DNA of 22,669 nucleotides from Deltaproteobacteria bacterium (lineage in GTDB: Bacteria; Desulfobacterota; Desulfobacteria; Desulfobacterales; JAFDDL01), in assembly GCA_019310865.1 (NCBI GenBank), contig JAFDDL010000065.1, positions 1 to 22,669 on the forward strand. The letters run 5' to 3'. A program made the translations under genes and the position numbers. The notes beneath the pieces were generated by a model that did not search any database, was not told the DNA's origin, and saw only the letters and a list, made by a program, of their open reading frames with translations. Below, piece after piece: positions 8,400 to 15,304 of the stretch (positions are counted from its first letter, which is position 1; every line of letters starts with the position of its first letter).

Positions 8400-9242
8400 T
8401 TAACCCATCCACTCCGGCGTCTGCACCACGGCCTGAGAAATTGCCTGCCACGTCATGCGCATACACTCAAGATAATCCATCCCTTCTATCTGCACTTCGC
8501 AATCACCTATCCGCTCGACACCATGAACCTTCGCGGCCTTTTGGGCCATTGAAAATTGAAAGAAAGAGATCTCTATCGTGTAAGGTGAAACCACCTTGAA
8601 AACCGAACATTTATCCTTGTTGGCCAATCCTATTTTTACACCGTCTTTTATGTGTTGAAACGTTTTGGCTGGGGGCAGACATTCGGCAATGGTCTGGGCC
8701 AGAGCGCGCTTTACCTCTATGGTTTCAATATGCTCTCCCAAAATAGATTTCGCTTCTGCTGCAACTGTATTATCACCAGTCACAGCAACCACCGGGATAT
8801 TAAATTCACCACAAATCGCAGCATTTAATGCGGTTTCGCCAAACGCCTGCCCATTGACCTTAATATAGCGGATAGCGCCAATCCAGGTGTGCGCTAAAAT
8901 CCCCTGAGCATTCCCGGCTTTTGAATGGAAACCGACAAATACAGCAGCATCATAGGAGCTGTCCAACCCAATGATCTGGCCATAATCTTTAAACTCAAGT
9001 GGGCCGGAAATTAAAACTGCCTCCTCATGAAGATCTTCCAGGAGAACATTGCGCATACTGCCATGTCCTTCACAAACCGTCACTTTTTTCGCGCCTGCTT
9101 CAATCGCCCCGGTCACCGCAGCATTAATATCACCGGTTAACAATTTCCGAGCACGGCCATATTCTTTGGCATCAATGGATAATTGATCACGGTGGACAAC
9201 CCCTGTGGCACCTTCCATATCGCAAACAATAAATACATTCAT
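8400..9242 (-). CDS. M55 family D-aminopeptidase (DppA-like)
   Basis: A zinc metallopeptidase that releases N-terminal D-amino acids from small peptides, typically for peptide scavenging. From the ATG at 9242 the protein has 280 residues, close to the 274 of Bacillus DppA. The metal ligands are visible: Asp8 and Glu10 in CDMEGATG, His60 in CEGHGSMRN, His106 in VGFHSKAG, and Glu136 in GQAFGETALNA; His118 in LAHTW lies near the active site in the family. GGGAG lies six bases before this ATG. A longer frame upstream lacks family sequence and is not used. No signal peptide is seen, so it should be cytoplasmic. It sits between the NO reductase terminator and the CBS gene on the same strand, with no obvious functional tie to either. 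Confidence 0.92.
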   Translation of the reverse strand: MNVFIVCDMEGATGVVHRDQLSIDAKEYGRARKLLTGDINAAVTGAIEAGAKKVTVCEGHGSMRNVLLEDLHEEAVLISGPLEFKDYGQIIGLDSSYDAAVFVGFHSKAGNAQGILAHTWIGAIRYIKVNGQAFGETALNAAICGEFNIPVVAVTGDNTVAAEAKSILGEHIETIEVKRALAQTIAECLPPAKTFQHIKDGVKIGLANKDKCSVFKVVSPYTIEISFFQFSMAQKAAKVHGVERIGDCEVQIEGMDYLECMRMTWQAISQAVVQTPEWMG

Positions 9243-9398
9243 CACGAGCTCCCTTCTTAGAAAATATTTAACTGGATTCTCGTCAAAGGACCATTTTGGC
9301 CGGGCAAGCCGCTTATAGGGGCTGCTGAGAAAATCCGGGGTCATGACGCCCGGCGCGCCAACGGTGTAAGCTGCCGCCATCAGTCGGGCGAAATTTTA

Positions 9399-9428
9399 GA
9401 CGGCAGGATCATCTCAGATCCTGCCGTC
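9399..9428 (-). terminator. Hairpin terminator after the NO reductase gene
   Basis: GACGGCAGGATC (9399-9410) pairs perfectly with GATCCTGCCGTC (9417-9428) around a six-base loop, 37 bases past the NO reductase stop on the minus strand. The following T-tract is weak (TAAAATTT), so it may act bidirectionally or with a factor. Confidence 0.75.
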
Positions 9429-9465
9429 ATTTAATTCACGGCGATGTGATTTCCGGTTTCAGATG

Positions 9466-11022
9466 CTAAAGTTCGATCCCCAATCTATCCCAAACCGATT
9501 CGCCCTCTTTGATTTCGGCAGCCTTCAAATGCGGATAGGTCTTGATGAGAAAATAGAGCAGCGGCAGGACCCCTAAAACAATAATGATCGTATCGGGAAT
9601 AGCGCGCATGGTCCCGAGAAAAACGACAGTTCCATTCTCAAAAAAATCGGCACTCCTTGCCACCCAGAGGCCATCTTTAAATGAGGTCCACGCCTGCATG
9701 GCGCCCACCGGAAGCAGCGTCCCAAATGCCATCAGAAACAACCCGCCGTTGAGCCCGAAGAAAGATAACTTCAAGATTCCATCATTCCAGTGGGCTTTGT
9801 CAACCATCCCACGCCAGGAGAACAAGAGCAGCGAAACAGACAGCATGCCATAGGTACCGAACATGGCGGTGTGAGCGTGGTGCATGGTTAGGTAAGTCCC
9901 GTGTTCGTAATAATTAATAATCGGCAGATTGATCAGAAAACCAAAGACCCCGGCCCCCAGGAAATTCCAGAAGGAAGAGGCCACCAGGAAATACATGGGC
10001 CACTTATATGAAAAAGCTTTGCCCTCCTTGCGAATGGACTTGTACTCCTTCAGACCGCGAACGATCAGGAGCATTAGCGGGACCGGCTCCATGGAGGAGA
10101 AAACAGCCCCCAAACCGACCCAGAAGGACGGGCCGCCGTACCAGAAATAATGATGGGCGGTTCCGATGATGCCGCTCAAAAAGGTGATGGCGGCGGTAAA
10201 ATAAGCCACTCGAAGAGCGGCTTTGGCCGTGACCAGTCCCATGGTCACCATCAGCAGCGCAATGACGGCGATGCCGAAGAACTCAAAGATACTCTCCACC
10301 CAGAGGTGAACCACAAACCAGCGCCAGTAATCGGCCAGGGTCAGATGGGTTCCCGGGCTGTAAAAAAGGCCGAAACCAAAAAAACCCACAACCATAGCCG
10401 CGCTGAATACGTAAAACCAGATCAGAGAGCTGAACTCATCCTTGTGCAGTTTTAGATGCCGGCCAACTGCTCGGTATACCACCAGGACCCAGAAAATCAG
10501 CCCACCAAACAGAAGAATCTGCCAGAAGCGCCCCAACTCAAGAAATTCCCACCCCTGGTGGCCAAACCAGAACCAAAGATCTCCCAGCATCCCCTTTATC
10601 CCCAGAATCTCCCCGGTGAGGCTTCCCAGGGCGACGATCAGAACGGCAACGAAAAGGAGTTGAACCAGAAGTCCTTGCTTGGGCGGCTCCTTACCGCCGA
10701 TAATGGGTGCCAGATAGATTGCGGATGCCATCCAGGTTGTGGCCACCCAAAAGACCATCAACTGCAGGTGCCAACTCTTGGCCCAGCTGTAAGAAATGTA
10801 TTTCGACACAAAGGGGAAAAAGAAACTGGCCGGATGAATGGTATAATGGGCCAGCAATCCCCCGAAGGCTGTCTGAAGCAGAAACAACAGAATGACCACC
10901 AGAAAAAATTTAGCCGCTTTAAACTGGCTGGAAGTCAGGGGGATGTCAATGAGTTTTTCGGCCAAAGGTACGCCTTTGGCCTCTCCGTACCACATGCCAT
11001 AGTTATGAACCCAGTAAATAAA
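9466..11022 (-). pseudogene. norZ: Quinol-dependent nitric oxide reductase, catalytic C-terminal part (frame-broken)
   Basis: Large membrane part of a single-subunit NO reductase (2 NO to N2O), homologous to NorB and heme-copper oxidases. The heme and non-heme iron ligands appear intact: His in KSWHLQLMVFW (low-spin heme), HLWVE with the FeB-site His and Glu, the His pair in GTAHHYFWYG, and MHHAHTAMFGTYG with the remaining heme ligands. About a dozen hydrophobic helices follow the first legible residues FIYWVHNYG. The frame has no credible start of its own: nothing like a ribosome site precedes ATG codons near 10996, and residues upstream of 11022 are out-of-frame translation of the N-terminal part. 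It therefore needs fusion with 11023-11680, a +1 frame change. It ends before a strong hairpin at 9399-9428. Confidence 0.8.
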
Positions 11023-11680
11023 AAGTCCCAGTACTCCCCACTCTGCGATCCGGCGGCCAGTTGTTGGTGTAGGTATAGTCCTCGCCCGGACGAAGCGTTG
11101 AAGCCACCCACGCGGTCCAGAAGAAAAATCGTGAAACTTGCAGGCGTTGCTGATCATCTTTAATGGTGTCCGGCAGAAATCCATAGCGTTGCTCACCCTC
11201 TTTAAAGGTTTTGTCCCAGTGTTGGTGAACCTTTTCCAGGGCCTGGAGCTGGGCGGGAGTTAGCTTGAGGATGTCCTGGGCGTCATCATACCGATTGGTC
11301 TTGATCTCGTTTTTGGTTCGAACATCAATAATTTCCTTTCGGAGGTTATCAAGGTCCTGATATGACTTCCCATATTCTTTTTCAGATAGGTAATCCCCCA
11401 CCGCTTCAGCCATGATGTGGAGAGTGGTTGCGGAAAACTCTGATCCCCGCTGAGAACCGTGTCCCCAGACAGCGCCGTGGTCCATCAGGCCGTATCGCTG
11501 GTAAACGCCCTGGCCGGCAAAGATATCCGCCTTTTGAAAAAGGGTGTTTCCATCGGGCCCCACAACTGTTCCAGGATAAGGGGGCAAGCTGTCGGACATC
11601 TGGACGCCACCGCCCAGCAGCACAGCCATGGAAACGACAAAGCAGACAATGGCTGTCCATTTCAATGTGTTGAGAGACAT
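11003..11680 (-). pseudogene. norZ: Quinol-dependent nitric oxide reductase, N-terminal part (frame-broken)
   Basis: The start is ATG 11680, with GGAGG six bases upstream. Residues 6-25 form the first membrane helix, followed by the qNOR-specific periplasmic domain: LFQKADIFAGQGVYQRYGL, then MDHGAVWGHGSQRG, a helical linker, FFFWTAWVASTLRPGEDYTYTNNWPPD, and VGSTGT. At about 11023 the frame leaves homology and stops at 11003. Normal qNORs continue through about 15-20 further membrane residues before the segment equivalent to FIYWVHNYG, which is found here in the +1 frame. Both a frame change and a short deletion are therefore implied. TACTGGG occurs twice at the break, which could have driven slippage. 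The joined gene would be about 738 residues against a usual 750-790. Confidence 0.8.
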
Positions 11681-11827
11681 AAGACACCTCCGATGTTGAA
11701 GTTGATAGTGAAAAAGCGTGCATCTGCGTTTTCGCCGCTTTTCCAAGTAAAGAGCCTATATATCGAGCCGAGCGGCAATTTCAGTGCCACCGCTTTGCAT
11801 TATTATCGTGCCGGTTTCCATATGGAC

Positions 11828-11917
11828 GCTGTGGTCAAAACCAAAACTCCGGGTAGCGGCGACTTCTGGGGATATTGTTTACCGCCAACGCAACGATCAG
11901 CGTAATGGTCGCACCGA
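11828..11917. repeat. 90-base direct repeat, copy 2
   Basis: Second copy of 6981-7070 (85 of 90 identical, ungapped, same orientation). It encodes the same HPP tail on the minus strand and forms the 3' part of the collapsed paralog described at 11835-11996. Confidence 0.9.
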
Positions 11918-11996
11918 CCAGAGATGCTGTCTTTTTCTCAATATCAAGCGGTTGTGCCAGGGCATGTTCATGGGTCAGTATATTGATGCTATTCAC
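11835..11996 (-). pseudogene. Collapsed CBS-HPP paralog encoding an HPP tail
   Basis: A 53-codon frame begins at GTG 11996, with GGGAGG six bases upstream. The last 20 or so residues (LIVALAVNNIPRSRRYPEFWF region) are nearly identical to the HPP protein encoded at 6988-7536. The leader before the ribosome site matches the CBS-gene leader (12013-12043 against 8364-8394). The part in between, about 30 residues starting MNSINILTHEHALAQPLD, has only a short echo of HPP sequence (LAQP). The best reading is a second CBS-HPP operon with a large internal deletion joining the start of one gene to the end of the other. It has no full HPP core, so transport activity is not expected. It lies directly upstream of the NO reductase. 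Confidence 0.65.
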
Positions 11997-12012
11997 GCAA
12001 CGCCTCCCAATC

Positions 12013-12043
12013 GGTCTGAAAAGATTAATGCGATCCGGAGGAC
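12013..12043. repeat. 31-base leader repeat, copy 2 (no insertion)
   Basis: Homologous to 8364-8394 with three mismatches. Here it runs directly into the ribosome site at 12003-12008. It thus preserves the unoccupied form of the site that holds the foldback element at 8204-8361. Confidence 0.7.
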
Positions 12044-12154
12044 AATTGAATGGAACCGGTTCTTGCCAGCTGGTCCTCACGAAGTGTCGCAACGCTGAGA
12101 TGATCCAGGACGACCTAATTATTATTGCGTATATGATAAAACCATAAACGTTGC

Positions 12155-12170
12155 ATTGACCTAAGTCAAT
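12155..12170. promoter_or_regulatory. CRP/FNR-type palindrome ATTGAC-N4-GTCAAT
   Basis: A perfect 6-4-6 palindrome with TTGAC/GTCAA half-sites, the form bound by FNR, DNR and FixK-type regulators. On the minus strand it lies upstream of the HPP remnant and the NO reductase, genes often under such control. The distance to the reductase start is long (about 475 bases), so it may instead have served the collapsed paralog. Binding is inferred. Confidence 0.5.
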
Positions 12171-12428
12171 CTTTTTGGTTAACTGGCGGCTAAGGGGTCG
12201 CTTTCCTTCGCTATCCCTGAGAATGATCGTTGATTAATAGCCCCAAATTCAATAAGCTGTCTTGGCTTTCAAACTCCAAGTAAAAAAATATCTTGGTTAT
12301 GGTTTGCGAAGGTGCCGACGTTACAATAGATCAAATAAAGACATGGAAACAAAAAAGTGGTGCTCAGTCAAGGCCGGGGGTTCCACGGCACTTGATGATG
12401 AAAACATTCAAAGGAGGAATAAAAGACG

Positions 12429-12782
12429 ATGGCCGTTATCACAAAATTTTTTATTGTTAGAAATGGTGTTGAACTTGACAAGGTGTTTGAAGATAAAAAA
12501 ATGGCCGAAGCATATGATAAAATGCTTGATGCCGCAGAAAATTTGGCTGCATTCATCAAACATAGCGATCTTCAGGTTGATATCGATGCAAAGACCGTCG
12601 ATGAAATTTCCATCTACTTAGCCAAAAATGCCCCTGAAGTCACCCGGATTCTTAAAGGCTTAAAGCCAATAACGCCTCCGGTACCCGAAGCAAGTAAAAT
12701 TGACAAGCCTCCCGTTACGAAACCAACCAAAGTTAAAAAATCCCCAGGTAAAAAATCCAAAACCAGCCCCACAAAAAAATAG
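12429..12782 (+). CDS. yebG: YebG-family DNA-damage-associated protein with basic Lys/Pro tail
   Basis: Residues 1-80 follow the pattern of Escherichia coli YebG, a small LexA-controlled SOS protein of uncertain function: MAVITKFFIVRNGVE, then KKMAEAYDKMLDAAENLAAFI, then a helical segment ending VTRILKGLK. Unlike the roughly 96-residue E. coli protein it continues into a 35-residue tail very rich in Lys, Pro, Ser and Thr (PTKVKKSPGKKSKTSPTKK), resembling histone-like tails and suggesting nucleic-acid contact. AAAGGAGG lies about 11 bases before the ATG. It ends in TAG, and the same frame resumes with a second YebG-like segment nine bases later. No E. coli-type LexA box (CTGT-N8-ACAG) was found upstream; deltaproteobacterial LexA sites differ. 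Confidence 0.85.
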   Translation: MAVITKFFIVRNGVELDKVFEDKKMAEAYDKMLDAAENLAAFIKHSDLQVDIDAKTVDEISIYLAKNAPEVTRILKGLKPITPPVPEASKIDKPPVTKPTKVKKSPGKKSKTSPTKK

Positions 12783-12791
12783 ACAGTTTTA

Positions 12792-12986
12792 ATGCAATCT
12801 ATTTCAAAAAAAGAAGCCGACGCATACGATAAAATGTTGGATGCGGCCGCAGATCTTGCGGATTTAATTGAAATGAGCAAGATTGATATGGATGAGTACG
12901 CACTTGAAGAGCTGACTATATTTTTGACCAGCAATGCACACAAAGTAAAAGAGATTTTCAGGAATTTGAAGTATCAATGGCCATAG
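12792..12986 (+). CDS. Second YebG-like ORF, lacking the N-terminal strands
   Basis: A 64-residue frame with SKKEADAYDKMLDAAADLADLIE followed by EELTIFLTSNAHKVKEIFRNLK, clearly homologous to residues 22-80 of the preceding YebG. It lacks the usual first 20 residues (MAV..K..V.R.G.E). It is in the same reading frame as the upstream gene, separated only by TAG and three codons, and has no ribosome site before its ATG. It is either a degenerating duplicate, a translationally coupled small protein, or a domain reached by amber readthrough. The conserved core sequence favours recent or continuing constraint. Confidence 0.6.
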   Translation: MQSISKKEADAYDKMLDAAADLADLIEMSKIDMDEYALEELTIFLTSNAHKVKEIFRNLKYQWP

Positions 12987-13456
12987 AGACATCATGGAAA
13001 TAACATGACCCCGGGCGACCATTTCTCGTCCGGTCCGGCCATGAACATCACCCTCAAAATATAACGCTACCACCCCGATACCGACAACGCGCCATATTTT
13101 CATTGAGACCAATCCCAACGATCGGCTTCTGGATGCGCTGATGCATGTCAAGATGAACATTATATAATGATAATGTCGGGGTAATCTTCCCGTAATATTC
13201 ATCGTGTAAAGATAAAAGTCAGAAGCCAAGAAGTCTGTTGATTGGCTCCAAGAACAATCCTTAAACTATTTAGACCTGACGAAAATTTTAAACCTGAGTC
13301 TGTAGACAGGAACTCACAAACCGTAATCGATAAAGGGGGTGATATAAACAAACGAAAAGAAACGCCGGGCACGAGGCGTTGGTTGGCTTTGGTTAAGGCC
13401 CTTTTTCGCTTTAAATTAATCCATGAGTCATCAGACAACCAGTAAAGGGGATTATC
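12987..13456. other. 470-base stretch without a supported gene
   Basis: A frame around 13085-13168 reads IFIETNPNDRLLDALMHVKMNI on the plus strand, which looks protein-like but has no start and is short; it may be a gene remnant. TATAAT occurs at about 13163 without a good -35. A hairpin AACGCC/GGCGTT lies near 13362-13381 with no T-run. A 67-codon frame from TTG 13242 has no ribosome site and no recognisable sequence. The last 15 bases hold TAAAGGGGATT, the ribosome site of the next gene. Confidence 0.4.
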
Positions 13457-14341
13457 ATGATTAAGACAAACAATTTGACAATCGTAAAATCAATGGCCTG
13501 TCTTGTAATCGTCGCAGCATTTTTCATCGGTTTCCATGCAGGCACTCCATCCGCCAATGCGGCAGAGCCGGAATACACCAGCGAATTTCCATTGGCCACC
13601 TGCAGTTTTTCTACCATTGGTGAAAATCCATATTTCATGCTTCTGCCGGGATATCAGTTGGTTTTGGAGGGAGAAGAGGATGGAGAGGATATTAAGCTGG
13701 TGATCACGGTTCTAAATGAAACGGAGTTGATCGACATGACCGCCGAAGGCATGGGGATGATAGTAGCCAGGATCGTTGAAGAACGTGAATGGGAAGGTGG
13801 CGATCTGGTTGAGGTTTCAAGAAACTTTTTCGCCCGCTGCAAAGATACCAATGATGTTTATTATTTTGGGGAAGATGTCGATGATTACGAAGATGGCCAG
13901 ATCGTGGGTAACGAGGGAGCCTGGAAAGCCGGAGAAAATGGGGCGAAACCCGGACTGATCATGCCCGGCACTTGGATTTTAGGGGCACGATACTTTCAGG
14001 AAATGGCTGACGAAGCAATGGATCGGGCCATTAATGGACAATCGGGGGTGACCCGGAACACGCCTGCGGGTGAATTTACGGATTGTGTTGTGATCAGAGA
14101 GACGACCCCCCTGGAAGCTGATGAAGTGAGCTTTAAATTTTATGCACCGGGGGTCGGCCTGATTTATGATGATGGCATTGAGCTCGTCGAATTTGGTTTC
14201 AACATTTTTGAGATAGATGAAGGTGACGATGGGGGTGACGACGGAGATGATGACGGAGATGATGACGGAGATGACGACGGAGATGATGACGGAGATGATG
14301 ACGGAGATGACGACGGAGATGATGACGGAGATGATGCATAA
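13457..14341 (+). CDS. Exported protein of unknown function with acidic (GDDD)n tail
   Basis: The 294-residue product starts with a clear signal peptide: Lys residues, hydrophobic residues 14-26, then the cleavage motif SANA before AEPEY. The mature part has paired features such as ENPYFMLLPGYQLVLEGEEDG, VYYFGEDVDDYEDG, GAWKAGENGAKPGLIMPGTWILGARYFQE, and a C-terminal strand region GLIYDDGIELVEFG. I recognise this pattern from uncharacterised periplasmic or extracellular proteins but know no function. The tail, from about residue 255, is Asp-Gly repeats and would carry a large negative charge, possibly binding Ca2+ or other cations. TAAAGGGGATT precedes the ATG. It faces the SDR gene across a hairpin region. 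Confidence 0.85.
   Translation: MIKTNNLTIVKSMACLVIVAAFFIGFHAGTPSANAAEPEYTSEFPLATCSFSTIGENPYFMLLPGYQLVLEGEEDGEDIKLVITVLNETELIDMTAEGMGMIVARIVEEREWEGGDLVEVSRNFFARCKDTNDVYYFGEDVDDYEDGQIVGNEGAWKAGENGAKPGLIMPGTWILGARYFQEMADEAMDRAINGQSGVTRNTPAGEFTDCVVIRETTPLEADEVSFKFYAPGVGLIYDDGIELVEFGFNIFEIDEGDDGGDDGDDDGDDDGDDDGDDDGDDDGDDDGDDDGDDA
14243..14338 (+). repeat. Coding tandem repeat, 8 x 12 bp with a 36-bp super-period
   Basis: Eight units of GGAGATGAYGAC encode Gly-Asp-Asp-Asp (the last is Gly-Asp-Asp-Ala). The variable Y base cycles T, T, C through two full rounds and then T, T. The array therefore grew by copying a 36-bp triplet of units, not only single units. Copy number can be expected to vary between strains. 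Confidence 0.95.
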
Positions 14342-14403
14342 TATAACAAACGGTGGTGGATGTGCAGGCATTGTTTGTTAAGAGCCTTACACAAACCTGG
14401 GGT

Positions 14404-14454
14404 CGCATCTTAATTATTAATTATACATAACCAATAATTAATAATTAAGATGCG
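14404..14454. terminator. 21-bp perfect stem-loop between convergent genes
   Basis: Positions 14404-14424 pair perfectly with 14434-14454 around a 9-base loop. The stem is AT-rich with a CGCATC/GATGCG base, and GGGG (14399-14402) against CCCC after the stem could extend it with one bulge. It lies 63 bases after one stop codon and 27 bases from the opposing one, so it probably stops transcription from both sides, though no clean T-run follows on either strand. Confidence 0.6.
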
Positions 14455-14475
14455 CCCCCCCCTATCGCCCCCCCC
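14455..14475. repeat. Two C8 tracts in a 13-base tandem repeat
   Basis: C8 at 14455-14462 and C8 at 14468-14475 are each followed by TATC. On the minus strand these are G8 tracts directly after the SDR stop codon, next to the base of the 21-bp stem. They are prone to slippage and could form quadruplex structures in RNA. They may also be a source of sequencing error. Confidence 0.8.
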
Positions 14476-14480
14476 TATCC

Positions 14481-15242
14481 TTATGCCATTAAACCGCCAT
14501 CACATACAATACAGCTGCCGGTAGTATACGAGGCCGCATCCGAGACCAGATACAGAACGGCCCCTGTCAATTCATCCGGCTGGGCCATTCGTCCCAGGGG
14601 AATCTTTTCCAATATCTGTTTGTTGTCTCGAATGGCTTCCGAGAATTTCGTATCGATAAGCCCCGGAAGCAGCGCATTGATTCGAATATTATCCCTTGCC
14701 AGCTCTTTGGCATACCCTTTGGTCATGGATACCATGCCGGCCTTTGTGATGGCATAGATACCCTGAAACGGCCCGGGGCTAAGCGCACCCACGGATGAAA
14801 CATTCACAACAGCCCCCCCGCCTGAGGCCTTCATCAGCGCAGCGGCGTATTTGATCATGAAAAAAGGCCCCTTGAGGTTTACAGAAAGGGTTTTGTCCCA
14901 GGCGGATTCTTCTGCATCGATCATCAGACCAAAATGCGGATTGGTGGCAGCATTGTTGATCAATATATCCAGACGGCCGTGTTTTTTCTGAATTTCATCA
15001 AAAAGGGCCGCAATTCGGTCTGCATAGCCCATATGACAGGCGATGGCTTCCGCACTGCCGCCCCTGTCCGTTATTCTTTTCGCCACCGCTTGAAGTCCTT
15101 CAATCTTCCGGCTCACCAGAATGCAATGCGCCCCGTAATCCGCCAATGTTATGGCGATGGCCTCTCCGATGCCCCGACTTGCGCCGGTGACAATCGCAAT
15201 TTTTCCCGTTAATGAAAAATCAACCTTATTGTTTTCAGTCAT
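14481..15242 (-). CDS. SDR family NAD(P)-dependent oxidoreductase
   Basis: A classical short-chain dehydrogenase/reductase of 253 residues. The cofactor loop TGASRGIG is at 19-26, NNA at 96-98, the catalytic Ser in VVNVSSVGA (149/150), and Tyr163-x3-Lys167 in GIYAITKAG. The C-terminal VSDAASYTTGSCIVCDGG is typical of FabG-like members that reduce 3-oxoacyl or oxidise hydroxyl substrates. The start follows AAAGGA by about eight bases. It lies 60 bases downstream of an acyl-CoA ligase on the same strand, so a role on activated fatty or other carboxylic acids is likely. Exact substrate and direction cannot be told from sequence. Confidence 0.93.
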   Translation of the reverse strand: MTENNKVDFSLTGKIAIVTGASRGIGEAIAITLADYGAHCILVSRKIEGLQAVAKRITDRGGSAEAIACHMGYADRIAALFDEIQKKHGRLDILINNAATNPHFGLMIDAEESAWDKTLSVNLKGPFFMIKYAAALMKASGGGAVVNVSSVGALSPGPFQGIYAITKAGMVSMTKGYAKELARDNIRINALLPGLIDTKFSEAIRDNKQILEKIPLGRMAQPDELTGAVLYLVSDAASYTTGSCIVCDGGLMA

Positions 15243-15277
15243 TATATAGTCCTTTATTGAAAAGCTATCGTTATTTT

Positions 15278-15304
15278 TGCGCGAGCCCTTAGTGCGCGAG
15301 CCCT
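15278..15304. repeat. Short tandem duplication at the ligase stop codon
   Basis: TGCGCGAGCCCT occurs at 15278-15289 and again at 15293-15304, a 15-base period overlapping the TAG stop of the ligase gene. It is a small local duplication between the ligase and SDR genes with no evident function. Confidence 0.7.

Noticed and set aside
9243..9380. N-terminal extension of the M55 peptidase
   Set aside because: No family sequence, and GGGAG is correctly spaced for the ATG at 9242, which also aligns the metal ligands with DppA numbering.
11003..11041. Programmed +1 frameshift in the NO reductase
   Set aside because: The T5 run is not a known +1 slippery context, and residues of a membrane helix also appear to be missing, so a lesion or sequence error is more likely.
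13242..13445. 67-codon plus-strand frame before the exported protein
   Set aside because: TTG start without a ribosome site, no recognisable sequence, and atypical composition.
14199..14408. Minus-strand frames full of Ser-Ser-Pro or Arg-His repeats
   Set aside because: They are antisense readings of the GDDD-coding tandem repeat.
14243..14475. CRISPR-like repetition
   Set aside because: The units are contiguous 12-bp coding repeats and C tracts with no spacers and no cas genes.
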